DNA of 64,000 bases from Phytohabitans suffuscus (GCF_011764565.1 NZ_AP022871.1:2170001-2234000); one strand, 5' to 3'. Positions 41,923 through 50,626 are shown, counted from the stretch's first letter. The notes: generated from the sequence alone by a model not told the origin. Made by a program: numbers and translations.

Positions 41923-44094
41923 CTACTGGTAGACGCGGACGTAGTCCACGTACATCCGGGACGGGAATGGCGTGGTGCCGTCCACCGGGCCGGGGAAGTC
42001 GCCGCCGACGGCGAGGTTGAGGATGACGTAGAACGGGTGGTCGAAGACCCACGGGCCGCGCGTCGACTCCACTGTGGCCTTGCTGGCCACGAAGACCGTG
42101 TTGCCGTCGAGCTTGAACGTCATGCCCCTGCTGTCCCACTCGACCGACCACACGTGGAAGGCCGCGGACAGGTCGGCACCACCCGGCACCGTGTACTTCT
42201 GGCCGTAGCCCGCACCGCCGTTGTACGCCGGGGCGTGCAGCGTGGAGTAGCCCTCCAGCGTGTTGCGGCCGAGGACCTCCATGATGTCGATCTCGCCGTT
42301 GTACGGCCACGGCCGCCCGGTGAGGAAGTCTGCGCCCATCATCCAGAACGCCGGCCACAGGCCGTTGCCCTTCGGCACGCGCACCCGGGCCTCGATACGT
42401 CCATATTGGACATGGAACTTGCTTCCCGTGTTCATCCGGTGCGACGTGTACTCGCGGCCACCGGCGGCCTCGCGGCGCGCCTCGATGACCAGCGAGCCGG
42501 TGCCGTCCATCTGGACGTTGTCGTTGTTCGTGTAGTACTGCAACTCGTTGTTCTGCCCGGTGCCCGGGTCGATCGTCCACTTCGCCGGGTCGGGCTTGCT
42601 GCCCGCCGCGCCGTCGAACTCGTCGCTCCACACCAGACGGTTGGCGGGGAACGTCGGGTCCGCGGGCTGGGCCGGCGGCGCGGTCGGGTTGCCGCCCGTG
42701 CCGTAGACCTGGAACTCCCAGAGCGAGTACCCGTACGGCGTGGCGCGCGCGGTGCCGTACATCCGCACGTACCGCCCGGTGCCGTTGACGGTCAGCGTCT
42801 CCTTGAAGCCGCGCCCTGTCGTGGTGGAGTAGATGCTCGTCCAGGTGCTCGCGTTCGGCGAGACCTGGATCTGGTACGCCGACGCGTACGCCGGGTCCCA
42901 CTGGAGCACCACCTGGCGGATCGTGGCGGTGGCGCCCAGGTCCACGTAGATCCAGCCGGGGTCGACCCAGCCCGCCGGGTTGGCGGTGGCCCAGCGGCTG
43001 GCCGGGTCCAGGTCGAACGCCCGCGCCGGCACGCACTCCCAGCAGGTGCCGTCGTGCTGGTTGGACGAGGCGAACGCCGGCTTGTTGTACGACAGCAGGA
43101 CCGGGTCGCCCGGCGGCGGGCTGGTCGGCGGGGTGGTGGGTGGCGTCGTCGGCGGGGTGGTCGTCGGGCTCCCGGTGTGCACCTGGAACTCCCACAGCGA
43201 GACCCCGTACGGCGTGGCCCGCGCGGTGGTGTAGACCCGCACGTACCGCCCGGTGCCGCTGAGCGCCAGCGCCTGCGTGCCACCGGTGCCGGTGGTCGTG
43301 GAGTAGACGGTGGTCCAGGTCGTCGCGTTCGGCGAGACCTGGATCTGGAACGCGGTCGCGTACGCCGCCTCCCAGTACAGTGTCACGCCGCAGATCTGCT
43401 GGACGCCGCCCAGGTCGACCTGGAACCACTGCGGGTCGGAGGCCGCGCTGGACCAGCGGGTGCCGGTGTTGCCATCCACGGCGTTGGCGGCCGGGAAGCC
43501 GGCGTTCTCCGTCGAGGACGCGCTCGCCGGGCGGCCCTGTGCCGCGTTCGCCGGGCCGCAGGCCGACGTGCCGGTGTCGCCGTAGACCTGGAACTCCCAG
43601 AGCGAGACACCCCACGCGGTGGCGCGGGCGGTGGAGTCGAGACGCACGTACCGCCCGGTGCCGGAGACGGCGATCGTCTGGACGCCGCCGGTGCCGGCGG
43701 CCGTCGTGTGCACGGTGGTCCAGGTGGTCGCGTTGGTGGAGATCTGGATGGTGAACGCGCGGGAGTACGCGCCCTCCCAGTTGAGCACGACGCGGGTGAG
43801 CGGCACCGGCGTGCCGAGGTCGACCTGGATCCACTGCGGGTCGCTGAACGCGCTGGACCAGCGGGTGCCCATGTTGCCGTCGACCGCCGCCGACGCGGGG
43901 TAGGCGGCGGACTCGGTGGAGGACGCCGTCGCGGGGCGCCCTTGCGAGAGCAGCGTCTCGGCCGCGGCGGCCGAGGTCGCCGTGACGACGACATAGCCGC
44001 CCAGCAGTGCGACCAGGGCGGCGACGATCGTGGCGAGGCCGCGGCGGGACACGCCGCGAGGAGATGCGCCGGGCGGTGGGGTGGCCCGATCCAT
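41923..44094 (-). CDS. Secreted GH16 beta-glucanase with three F5/8 type C modules
   Basis: The 723-aa protein has a twin-Arg-containing signal peptide (about 1-46), three F5/8 type C modules (about 47-175, 180-305 and 325-470), Thr/Pro linkers (TPPTTPPTTPPTSPPP) and a C-terminal GH16 domain. The GH16 catalytic motif ExDxxE is NGEIDIMEVLG, with RLVWSDEFDGAAGSKPDPAK and PAFWMMG typical of laminarinase-like members, so beta-1,3- or beta-1,3(4)-glucan is the likely substrate. ATG 44094 has AAGGAG six bases upstream. The operator at 44154-44165 is 60 bp upstream. It leads the operon with DUF1996 and lacI. Confidence 0.93.
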   Translation of the reverse strand: MDRATPPPGASPRGVSRRGLATIVAALVALLGGYVVVTATSAAAAETLLSQGRPATASSTESAAYPASAAVDGNMGTRWSSAFSDPQWIQVDLGTPVPLTRVVLNWEGAYSRAFTIQISTNATTWTTVHTTAAGTGGVQTIAVSGTGRYVRLDSTARATAWGVSLWEFQVYGDTGTSACGPANAAQGRPASASSTENAGFPAANAVDGNTGTRWSSAASDPQWFQVDLGGVQQICGVTLYWEAAYATAFQIQVSPNATTWTTVYSTTTGTGGTQALALSGTGRYVRVYTTARATPYGVSLWEFQVHTGSPTTTPPTTPPTTPPTSPPPGDPVLLSYNKPAFASSNQHDGTCWECVPARAFDLDPASRWATANPAGWVDPGWIYVDLGATATIRQVVLQWDPAYASAYQIQVSPNASTWTSIYSTTTGRGFKETLTVNGTGRYVRMYGTARATPYGYSLWEFQVYGTGGNPTAPPAQPADPTFPANRLVWSDEFDGAAGSKPDPAKWTIDPGTGQNNELQYYTNNDNVQMDGTGSLVIEARREAAGGREYTSHRMNTGSKFHVQYGRIEARVRVPKGNGLWPAFWMMGADFLTGRPWPYNGEIDIMEVLGRNTLEGYSTLHAPAYNGGAGYGQKYTVPGGADLSAAFHVWSVEWDSRGMTFKLDGNTVFVASKATVESTRGPWVFDHPFYVILNLAVGGDFPGPVDGTTPFPSRMYVDYVRVYQ

Positions 44095-44153
44095 CGGATA
44101 CTCCTTCGGGTGGTGGGCTGTGTAGTTGCTGCGAACATGTGCCACGCCGATAA

Positions 44154-44202
44154 GAGAGCGCTCTCCTGACGCCAGGGTGACCCCTACATGGCCAAGTGTC
44201 AA
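44154..44202 (-). promoter_or_regulatory. Promoter region and LacI-type operator of the GH16 operon
   Basis: GAGAGCGCTCTC (44154-44165) is identical to the site before GH64. On the minus strand TTGACA (44202-44197) lies upstream; a clear -10 is not visible. The spacing puts the operator over or just after the start of transcription. Confidence 0.75.
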
Positions 44203-44313
44203 TGCCTCGATATGTTTCCGCAGGCAGTGGCCGCTTTCGATACCCCACCGGATCCGGCCTGGGCAAACACTTCCGTGCCTTACAGAAACGTGGGAGCGCA
44301 TCCAGGCGCGTTC

Positions 44314-44347
44314 GGGGAGAGCGCTCCCCGGGCGGGTGCTGTATAAC
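44314..44347 (+). promoter_or_regulatory. Operator-like palindrome and -10 box of the DUF305 gene
   Basis: GGGGAGAGCGCTCCCC (44314-44329) shares the AGAGCGCT core of the LacI-type sites with one mismatch in the arms. TATAAC (44342-44347) is a good -10. It lies six bases before GTG 44354, so the transcript is probably leaderless and the operator covers the -35 region. Confidence 0.6.
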
Positions 44348-44353
44348 CGAGTC

Positions 44354-44938
44354 GTGCGCGCATTCCGCCGGACCGCCCCGTTCGCGATGGCGCTCGCCCT
44401 CGTGCTGGGCTGCGGCGACCCGGGCGACCCCGCGCCGCCCGCCGCTCCAGCGAGCCCCGCACCCACGCCGGCGCTGGCGACGACCGCGCCGCCCGGCGTC
44501 TTCAGCGTCACCGATACCGCCTGGCTGCAACTGGCCATCGCCATGGACGAGCGGGCGCTGACGATGCTCGACCTGGTGCCGGCACGCACCCAGGACCCCG
44601 CGCTCGAAGAGCTCGCCCGCCGGCTCGCCGCCGAGCACCGCGAGGAGCTCGCCCGGCTCGAAGCGCTGCACGCGCGCTCCGGCGGTCCCACCACCAACCC
44701 GCACGAGGGTCACGACATGCCCGGCATGGCGACGGGCGAGACCATCAAGGCGCTACGGGCCGCGACCGGCACCGACACGGCATACATCTTCACGACCGCG
44801 ATGCGGGCACACATCGACCAGTCGATCCTGCTCGCCCAGGGCGAGCAGAGGTCAGGCACCGAGCCCGAGGCGAAAGCACTCGCCGCCGAGATCGAGCGCT
44901 CCCGCACCGACCAACGTGGACGGTTGGACGCCCTTTAG
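44354..44938 (+). CDS. DUF305 lipoprotein
   Basis: The 194-aa protein starts with a lipoprotein signal peptide (VRAFRRTAPFAMALALVLGC; lipid Cys at about residue 20) followed by a Pro/Ala-rich tether and a DUF305 four-helix domain (DTAWLQLAIAMDERALTMLD, RLAAEHREELARLEAL, HEGHDMPGM, HIDQSILLAQ). The HxxHDMPGM segment and spaced His residues could bind metal; DUF305 proteins are ferritin-like and often linked to copper or redox stress. The GTG start at 44354 fits the leaderless promoter; longer in-frame versions lack a signal peptide. Its operator similarity to the glycanase genes is unexpected. Confidence 0.8.
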   Translation: MRAFRRTAPFAMALALVLGCGDPGDPAPPAAPASPAPTPALATTAPPGVFSVTDTAWLQLAIAMDERALTMLDLVPARTQDPALEELARRLAAEHREELARLEALHARSGGPTTNPHEGHDMPGMATGETIKALRAATGTDTAYIFTTAMRAHIDQSILLAQGEQRSGTEPEAKALAAEIERSRTDQRGRLDAL

Positions 44939-44968
44939 CGCCCTTCTGGGGTTGGGTTCTGGACCGCG

Positions 44969-45021
44969 GAGGGTGAGGCCGCGGGAGCAACGGTCCGGAC
45001 CACCGCGGACATCGCGGTAGC
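44969..45021 (+). repeat. Dispersed 53-bp repeat, copy C
   Basis: This copy is nearly identical to copy A (24874-24926, inverted) and related to copy B (25086-25138), 20 kb away. It contains the 10-bp palindrome GGTCCGGACC and lies in the 106-bp gap between two convergent genes, where it could act as a terminator or be a mobile-element scar. Confidence 0.85.
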
Positions 45022-45044
45022 TCGAAGCCTTTCGGGTCTGGTCC

Positions 45045-46484
45045 TCAGCTCGCGGAGTTCATGGCGTCGAGGGCGCTCTGCTGGCGGGCCGCGTCGGTGG
45101 TGTCGAGCGGGCCGGCCCAGCGCAGGCCGTACTGGTCGAGGGCGTTGCGGTCGCGGGCGTAGGCGGTGTCGGCCTGGCGGGTCAGGTAGGCGCTGTACGG
45201 GCGGTCGGCGAGTGCGGCGTCGAGTGCGCGCAGGCCGCGTACGTAGATGCCCTTGAACGACGGGCCGTCCGCGCCGCAGCCGCCGGTCTCGCACGGGTCG
45301 GCGAGGATGCCGCCCGGGTTGAGCGCGGTGCTGGCGGTGGAGGCGTTCGCCATCCGCCGTGCGGTGGTGAGCAGCGTTGCGTCGCCGGTGGCGCGGTGCA
45401 GCTCGACCAGGCCGGCGAGCGGGACGCCCTGGTTGTACGACCACACGGGCTGCCCGTTGTTGCGGCAGGTGGCGAGGTCGATGCCGTCGTTGACGAGGCC
45501 GGCGGGGTTGAGCATGCCGGTGCCCTGGAACCACTGCCACTGCGCGCGGGCCCGTTGCAGATAGACGGTGTCGCCCGGGATCCGGTTGTGCAGGGCCGCG
45601 TTGAGCTGGAGGTAGAGGCTGTTGGAGATGGCGTTCTTGTACGTGCGCGCGGTGCTCCACCACACCCCGCCGCCGCAGGTGCCGTCCCAGTAGCGGTGCA
45701 TGTGGTCGGCGTCCGCGCGGGCCGTGTCGAGGTAGCGGCTGTCGCCGGTCAGGTCGTACGCGGCGACCCAGGCCAGGCCCCACCAGCCGGTGTCGTCGAT
45801 GTAGTCGTTCGTGAAGTTGCCGAGGTGCGCGCCGAGGTTGCGGTCGTACGTGTTGGCGATCGCGTACCGGTAGCTGCCCATCCCGGTGATCCGGATGTTG
45901 TCGATGACGGCGGTGAGCGCGTTCGCGGAGTTCCACCAGCCGGTCGTGGCGAAGAGGCCGGCGTCGTTGTCGTAGAACGTCATCAGCCCGGTGGCGGCGG
46001 CGGTGCGGCGGTCGCCCGCGTTCCACGTCGTGCGCGCCCACTGGGTGCAGGCGACCTCCGGGCGGTCGCCGGCCTTGCCGCAGGCCCGGAGCGCGCCGAC
46101 GCCGAGCCGCGCCCAGTCGTCCACATTGAACATGAGCGTGCGCCAGCCGCGCTGGCCGGCCGGGATCGTGGTGACGCCGAGGCGGCTGCCGGACGCCCAG
46201 GTGCGGCCGCCGTCGAACGAGCGGTCGAGCCACACCTCGTCGCCGGGGTTGCCGGTCTCGATGGAGGCCCAGCCCATCGCGTCGGCGTCGTCGAAGTGCA
46301 GCACGACGCGGCGGCCGTAGAGGGTGGCGCTGACCGGCTGGCGGTCGCCGGGCGAGAGCGCGGGGTCGCGGCCGTCGCAGTAGCGGTTGCAGATCGTGGC
46401 CGCGGCGGCGGCGCCCGCGAAGGCCACCTGAGCAACCGCCACCAGCACGCCGACGAGGGCAATCCGGAGAGCGCTCTCCACCAT
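45045..46484 (-). CDS. Secreted GH76 alpha-1,6-mannanase family protein
   Basis: The 479-aa protein has a signal peptide (about 1-29, ending AAA), an N-terminal beta-rich part with Cys pairs ([13 protein letters not shown]) that resembles a small carbohydrate-binding module, and a GH76 (alpha/alpha)6 domain with the catalytic Asp pair in [12 protein letters not shown] (Asp230-Asp231). GH76 enzymes cut alpha-1,6-mannan of yeast and fungal walls or of actinobacterial glycolipids. ATG 46484 is used; an upstream TTG frame overlaps the promoter -35. There is no ribosome site and the -10 ends a few bases upstream, so translation is probably leaderless. A LacI-type operator overlaps the first codons. 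Confidence 0.9.
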   Translation of the reverse strand: MVESALRIALVGVLVAVAQVAFAGAAAAATICNRYCDGRDPALSPGDRQPVSATLYGRRVVLHFDDADAMGWASIETGNPGDEVWLDRSFDGGRTWASGSRLGVTTIPAGQRGWRTLMFNVDDWARLGVGALRACGKAGDRPEVACTQWARTTWNAGDRRTAAATGLMTFYDNDAGLFATTGWWNSANALTAVIDNIRITGMGSYRYAIANTYDRNLGAHLGNFTNDYIDDTGWWGLAWVAAYDLTGDSRYLDTARADADHMHRYWDGTCGGGVWWSTARTYKNAISNSLYLQLNAALHNRIPGDTVYLQRARAQWQWFQGTGMLNPAGLVNDGIDLATCRNNGQPVWSYNQGVPLAGLVELHRATGDATLLTTARRMANASTASTALNPGGILADPCETGGCGADGPSFKGIYVRGLRALDAALADRPYSAYLTRQADTAYARDRNALDQYGLRWAGPLDTTDAARQQSALDAMNSAS

Positions 46485-46520
46485 GCGGGAACGATAACTA
46501 TGAATAAAGTTGACTGTCAA
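46466..46520 (-). promoter_or_regulatory. GH76 promoter with LacI-type operator over the first codons
   Basis: On the minus strand TTGACA (46520-46515) and TTATCG (46497-46492) are 17 bp apart. GGAGAGCGCTCTCC (46466-46479), a perfect 14-bp palindrome, starts 5 bp after the A of the ATG. Repression would block initiation just downstream of the start of transcription. Confidence 0.7.
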
Positions 46521-46583
46521 CGTCGTCTGGCGAGGGCGCGTACGGTGCCGGCGACGCGGCGGCCGCGCGAGGATCCCGTCCGG

Positions 46584-47180
46584 TCACCCCGCCAGGGCGG
46601 CTCCCGCCTTGGTCATCGCGTGCTGCATCAGCGTGATCAGCACGTTCTTTCCGGACGAGGTCTCGCGCGCGTCGCAGAGCAGCAGCGGCACGTCGGGGTC
46701 GAGGTTGAGGGCGAGCTTGACGTCCTCGACCGTGTATCGCGGCGCGTCGTCGAAGCAGTTGACCGCGACGATGAACGGGGTGCCCCGCCCCTCGAAGTAG
46801 TCGATCGACGGGAAGCTCTCCGCGAGCCGGCGGGTGTCGGCCAGCACCACCGCGCCCACCGCACCCATCGACAGCTCGTCCCAGACGAACCAGAAGCGGT
46901 CCTGCCCCGGCGTGCCGAAGAGGTAGAGCACCACCTCGTCGGAGATGGTGATGCGCCCGAAGTCCATGGCGACGGTGGTCGTGGTCTTCGCCTCCACGCC
47001 GGAGGTGTCGTCGACGCCCACGCTGGCCTCGGTGATCACCTCCTCGGTGCGCATCGGGCGGATCTCGCTGACCGCGCCGACGAGCGTGGTCTTGCCGACC
47101 CCGAAACCGCCGGCGATCAACACCTTGATCGCCATGGGGATGCTGGAGTCCGGCACCTTTTCAGAGAGAACGGAGCCCAT
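46584..47180 (-). CDS. cvnD: CvnD-type GTP/ATP-binding protein of the conservon
   Basis: The 198-aa small GTPase-like protein has GGFGVGKTTL (P-loop, about residues 24-33), a switch region TTTTVAMDFGRI, FGTPGQDRF and VAVNCFDD in place of NKxD. This is the pattern of CvnD proteins, the G-protein-like member of actinobacterial cvn operons. ATG 47180 lies inside the end of the upstream gene (20-bp overlap). It is the fourth gene of the order A-B-C-D and acts at the membrane with the sensor encoded by the first gene. Confidence 0.93.
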   Translation of the reverse strand: MGSVLSEKVPDSSIPMAIKVLIAGGFGVGKTTLVGAVSEIRPMRTEEVITEASVGVDDTSGVEAKTTTTVAMDFGRITISDEVVLYLFGTPGQDRFWFVWDELSMGAVGAVVLADTRRLAESFPSIDYFEGRGTPFIVAVNCFDDAPRYTVEDVKLALNLDPDVPLLLCDARETSSGKNVLITLMQHAMTKAGAALAG

Positions 47181-47556
47181 TGATCACCGCCTTGAAGATC
47201 CGCTCCGGGGGCATGTGGCTGGTCGGCTGGGGCTCGCGGGCCAGGATGTACCCCTTGTCCAGCAGGTCGCCGAGGAGCACGCGCACGATCCCGAGCGGGA
47301 GCGTGAGGTGGCCGGCGACCTCGGCGACCGACAGCGGGCGCTGGGCCAGCCGCATGATCGTGATGTGCTCGGGCTGCAGGCCGGCCGCGAGCGACGGGAC
47401 CGATCGGGTGGCAACCACCAGCGAGATCAGGTCGAACTCACCCCGCGCCGGCGCGGTGCGGCCGCGGGTCATCGCGTACGGCCGCACGACCGGCCCGGCC
47501 TCGTCGTCGTGCCATACGTCGTCGTCCGGCGCCTGCCTCATGGGGTCCAAGGTCAC
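47161..47556 (-). CDS. cvnC: CvnC, DUF742 protein
   Basis: The 131-aa DUF742 protein has a winged-helix-like C-terminal part (AGLQPEHITIMRLAQRPLSV, VAGHLTLPLGIVRVLLGDLL, RIFKAVINGLRSL) and a short acidic N-terminus with VVRPYAMTRGRT. In conservons it interacts with the A, B and D proteins. GTG 47556 overlaps the cvnB stop (GTGA). Confidence 0.93.
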   Translation of the reverse strand: MTLDPMRQAPDDDVWHDDEAGPVVRPYAMTRGRTAPARGEFDLISLVVATRSVPSLAAGLQPEHITIMRLAQRPLSVAEVAGHLTLPLGIVRVLLGDLLDKGYILAREPQPTSHMPPERIFKAVINGLRSL

Positions 47557-47975
47557 CTCCCGTCGGGCGGGATCACGGCGGACCGCGATGGCGTGGTGAG
47601 GAACTGGCCGACCCGGGTCACGAGCATCGCCATCTCGTACGCCACGAGCCCGACGTCGGCGTCCTCCGTGCCGATCACGGCCAGGTTGGCGCGCTGGCCG
47701 GCCGCGGTCACGAACAGGAAGAGCGTGTCCATCTCCACGATGGTCTGCCGCACGCTGCCGCCCTTGAACTGGCGGCCGGCACCGCGGGCCAGGCTCTGAA
47801 AGCCGGACGCGACGGCCGCGAGGTGCTCGGCGTCCTCCCGGCTCAGATCCCGTGACGCGGCGATCAGCAAGCCGTCCGCGGAAAGCACCACGGCCTGCTT
47901 CACTTCGTCAACCCGCTCGACCAGGTCGTCCAGCAACCATGCCAGGTCACTGACGGAACTTGTCGTCTGGGCCAC
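47553..47975 (-). CDS. cvnB: CvnB, roadblock/LC7 domain protein
   Basis: The 140-aa roadblock/LC7 fold protein (LAWLLDDLVERVDEVKQAVV, LSADGLLIAASRDLSR, FVTAAGQRANLAVIGTEDAD) is the B member of the conservon. Such proteins act as GTPase-activating or scaffold partners of the CvnD G protein. GTG 47975 has AGAGG seven bases upstream. It is 56 bp after the cvnA stop. Confidence 0.93.
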   Translation of the reverse strand: MAQTTSSVSDLAWLLDDLVERVDEVKQAVVLSADGLLIAASRDLSREDAEHLAAVASGFQSLARGAGRQFKGGSVRQTIVEMDTLFLFVTAAGQRANLAVIGTEDADVGLVAYEMAMLVTRVGQFLTTPSRSAVIPPDGR

Positions 47976-48031
47976 TTGTCGACCTCTTTCTGCGCTGTAC
48001 GTGTTTCTGCGCTGTACGTGCCGAGCGGGGG

Positions 48032-50626
48032 TTATGCGGAAGGCTCGGTGTCGCCGGTCGGCGTTGACCGGTCCGGCTCGGCCTGCTGCTGCGGCGGCTC
48101 AGCCGTGAGCCGCCGCTCCGCCTCGGCGCGACCGCGCCGGGTGGCCGACTGGTAGGACGACATCATGTTGCGGGTCTGCTCCGGGGTGCGCGGCGTGGAC
48201 GCCGGCGGCTGCTGCTCCGGGTCGGGCTGGGTCTCCCGCAGGGGCGCCGCGATGTTCGCCTGGCGCACGCGCCACGGCAGGCCGGACGGGGTGAGGGTGA
48301 CCGCGTCACGCGGCTCCGGCCGGCCGCTGCCGTTGGTCGCGGGCGCCTCCGCCGCGCTGTCCGGCCGGGCCGGTGGCCGGCCGGCGGTGGGCAGGTCGGT
48401 GCCGCGCCGCTCGGGCGGCGTGACCCGGGCGCGGGCGACGATCGGCGCCGGCGAGACGGGCGCGGGCGAGACCGGCGCGGGCAATACGGGCGCGGGCAAT
48501 ACGGGCGCGGGCAATACGGGCGTCGCCGGCCGTGGCTCGGCGGGCACCCTGGCCGCGCTGGGCAGCGGAGTGGGCAGTGCCGGCCCGTTCGATGCCGGCC
48601 CGTTCGGTGCCGGCCCGTTCGGTGCCGGCTCAGGCTTCGCCGCGGGGTCGGGGGTGGCGCGCAGCGACTGGTACGTGCGCACCCGCCGGTCGGACTCGGC
48701 GACCTCGGCCTCGGGCAGCTCCGAACCGGCGGCCTCCGGTGCCTCCTCCTCCGTCCGGTCGGCCACGACCAGCGCGGACGGGATGAGGACGATCGCCATC
48801 GTGCCGCCGTACGGCGAGCGGCGCAGGCGCACGTCGATGCCGTGCCGCTCGGCCAGCCGGCCGACCACGTACAGGCCGAGGCGCGCGGTGCTGGAGAGGT
48901 TGAACTCCGGCGGGTTGCTGACCAGCTCGTTGGCCGCGTCGAGCTCCAGCTCGCTCATGCCGAGGCCGCGGTCTTCGATCTCCACGACGAAGCCGTTGGC
49001 CACCTTCTGGCCGCCGACGTTGACCATCGTGTACGGCGGGGAGAACGAGGCCGCGTTTTCGATCAGCTCGGCGAGCAGGTGGATCACGTCGCTGACCGCC
49101 CGGCCGGACAGCGACGCCACGTCGATCGGCAGTACGGAGACGCGCGTGTAGTCCTCGACCTCGGCGACCGCACCCCGGACCACGTCGACGAAGGGCACCG
49201 GGTTGCGCCACCGGCGGCCCGGCACCGCGCCGGAGAGCACGATGAGGTTTTCCGCGTTGCGCCGCATACGGGTGGCGAGGTGGTCCACCTTGAACAGGTC
49301 GGCCAGCTCCTGCGCGTCGGTCTCCCGCCGCTCGATCTCGTCGAGCACCTTGAGCTGGCGGTGCACCAGCGCCTGGTTGCGGCGGGCCAGGCCGAGGAAG
49401 AGGTCGCGGACCCCGTGGCGCAGCTCGGCCTGGTCGACGGCGGCCCGGATCGCGGTCTCCTGGACCGCGTTGATCGCCTGGCCGACCTGGCCGATCTCGT
49501 CGTTGCCGAAGGTCAGTGGTGGTGACTCGGCGGCCACGTCGACCTTCTCGCCCTCGCGCAGCCGCTCGACGACGCTGGGCAGGCGCGTGTTGGCCAGGTC
49601 CCACGCGGCGGTGCGGAGGCGTTCGAGCTGGCGCACCAGCGCACGGGCGGTGGTGATGGAGACGATGATGGACGCGATGACGGCGAGCAGGCCGAGACCG
49701 CCGGCCGCGAGCAGCCGCACGACGACGCCGATCGCCATCGGCGTGGAACGCTCGACGACCGCGCTGCCGCCGGCCCGGATCACGCCGTCGTAGTACTCGT
49801 CGAGCACGGGCGGGAGCGCGGAGTTCCAGTCGGCGGCGGTGACCCGGGGCGCCGAGCCGGCCGGCGGGCCCTGCATCAGGCGCTCTTCGAGCCCGCGGAA
49901 CATCGCGTACGCCGGGCTGCCGACCATCCGGTCGTACCGCGCCCGGTCTTCGGCGGGCAGCTCGTCGGCGGCCAGCTCGGAGAAGAACCGCTGGGCACCG
50001 ACGAGCTGCACGAGCTGCTCGTGCTCCTCGGAGGTCAACCGCCCGGCGGCGAGGGCGCCGGCGACCAGGGCGTCCTCCTGGGCGATCACCTCGCGCGCCC
50101 GGTTGAGCTGGATGAGCGTGCGGACGTCCTTGGCCAGCTCCTTGTCGTCCAAGGTGGCCAGCGAGTCGTAGATGTGGAAGATCGATTCGATGATGTCCGA
50201 GTAGCGGCCCCCGGCGACGCCGCGGTCGGTGTCGCGCGCGTCGACCGCCGCGCGGCCCGACGGCAGGCCGTCCAGCAGCGTGAACGTCTCGCTGATGCGC
50301 CGCTCCAGCGTGTCGCTCCCGGAGGTGGCGCCCGCCTTGTCGGCGAAGGTGACGCGGGCCGCGTCGGTGGTGGCCCGCTGGGCGGCCAGCGCCGACTGCT
50401 CCGCGCTGCCCGGCCGGCCGAGGTAGACGAGCGTGAGCCTGCGCTCCTTCTGCAACTCGAGCAGCAGCTTTTCACTCGGCTGCGAGACCTCGCTGTCGAG
50501 GCGACTGACGGTAAGCAGATTGAAACCTTCACGCAAGGTCACGTACGCCGCGAACGCCCACAGCGCAAAAAGCGACAAGAGAAGAGCAACAATCTTCGTC
50601 CGCACGTTTGAGCTGCGGAATCTCAT
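48032..50626 (-). CDS. cvnA: CvnA, sensor histidine kinase-like protein with nitrate-sensor-type extracellular domain
   Basis: The 864-aa protein has a first membrane helix (about residues 10-30), an extracellular helical domain of the NIT type (to about 310), a second helix, a HAMP-like segment, a dimerisation part (RNQALVHRQLKVLDEIERRE) and an HATPase domain (ELIENAASFSPPYTMVNVGG, EDRGLGMSELELD, GLYVVGRLAERHGI). The usual phospho-acceptor His context is atypical, as in other CvnA proteins. ATG 50626 is used. The C-terminal 200 residues are Pro/Ala-rich and built from 15-bp repeats. It starts 118 bp after the diterpene cyclase gene on the same strand. Confidence 0.92.
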   Translation of the reverse strand: MRFRSSNVRTKIVALLLSLFALWAFAAYVTLREGFNLLTVSRLDSEVSQPSEKLLLELQKERRLTLVYLGRPGSAEQSALAAQRATTDAARVTFADKAGATSGSDTLERRISETFTLLDGLPSGRAAVDARDTDRGVAGGRYSDIIESIFHIYDSLATLDDKELAKDVRTLIQLNRAREVIAQEDALVAGALAAGRLTSEEHEQLVQLVGAQRFFSELAADELPAEDRARYDRMVGSPAYAMFRGLEERLMQGPPAGSAPRVTAADWNSALPPVLDEYYDGVIRAGGSAVVERSTPMAIGVVVRLLAAGGLGLLAVIASIIVSITTARALVRQLERLRTAAWDLANTRLPSVVERLREGEKVDVAAESPPLTFGNDEIGQVGQAINAVQETAIRAAVDQAELRHGVRDLFLGLARRNQALVHRQLKVLDEIERRETDAQELADLFKVDHLATRMRRNAENLIVLSGAVPGRRWRNPVPFVDVVRGAVAEVEDYTRVSVLPIDVASLSGRAVSDVIHLLAELIENAASFSPPYTMVNVGGQKVANGFVVEIEDRGLGMSELELDAANELVSNPPEFNLSSTARLGLYVVGRLAERHGIDVRLRRSPYGGTMAIVLIPSALVVADRTEEEAPEAAGSELPEAEVAESDRRVRTYQSLRATPDPAAKPEPAPNGPAPNGPASNGPALPTPLPSAARVPAEPRPATPVLPAPVLPAPVLPAPVSPAPVSPAPIVARARVTPPERRGTDLPTAGRPPARPDSAAEAPATNGSGRPEPRDAVTLTPSGLPWRVRQANIAAPLRETQPDPEQQPPASTPRTPEQTRNMMSSYQSATRRGRAEAERRLTAEPPQQQAEPDRSTPTGDTEPSA
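48451..48634 (-). repeat. 15-bp tandem repeats in the cvnA tail
   Basis: Five units of 15 bp (48451-48525) encode repeats of LPAPV or SPAPV, and three and a half units of another 15-mer (48579-48634) encode GPAPN-like repeats. All keep the frame, so copy number can vary without destroying the protein. They make a flexible linker after the kinase domain. Confidence 0.9.

Noticed and set aside
40613..44713. A 1366-aa frame running through the DUF1996 and GH16 genes
   Set aside because: The DUF1996 protein starts at 41890 with a ribosome site and signal peptide; the upstream extension is an out-of-frame translation of the GH16 gene.
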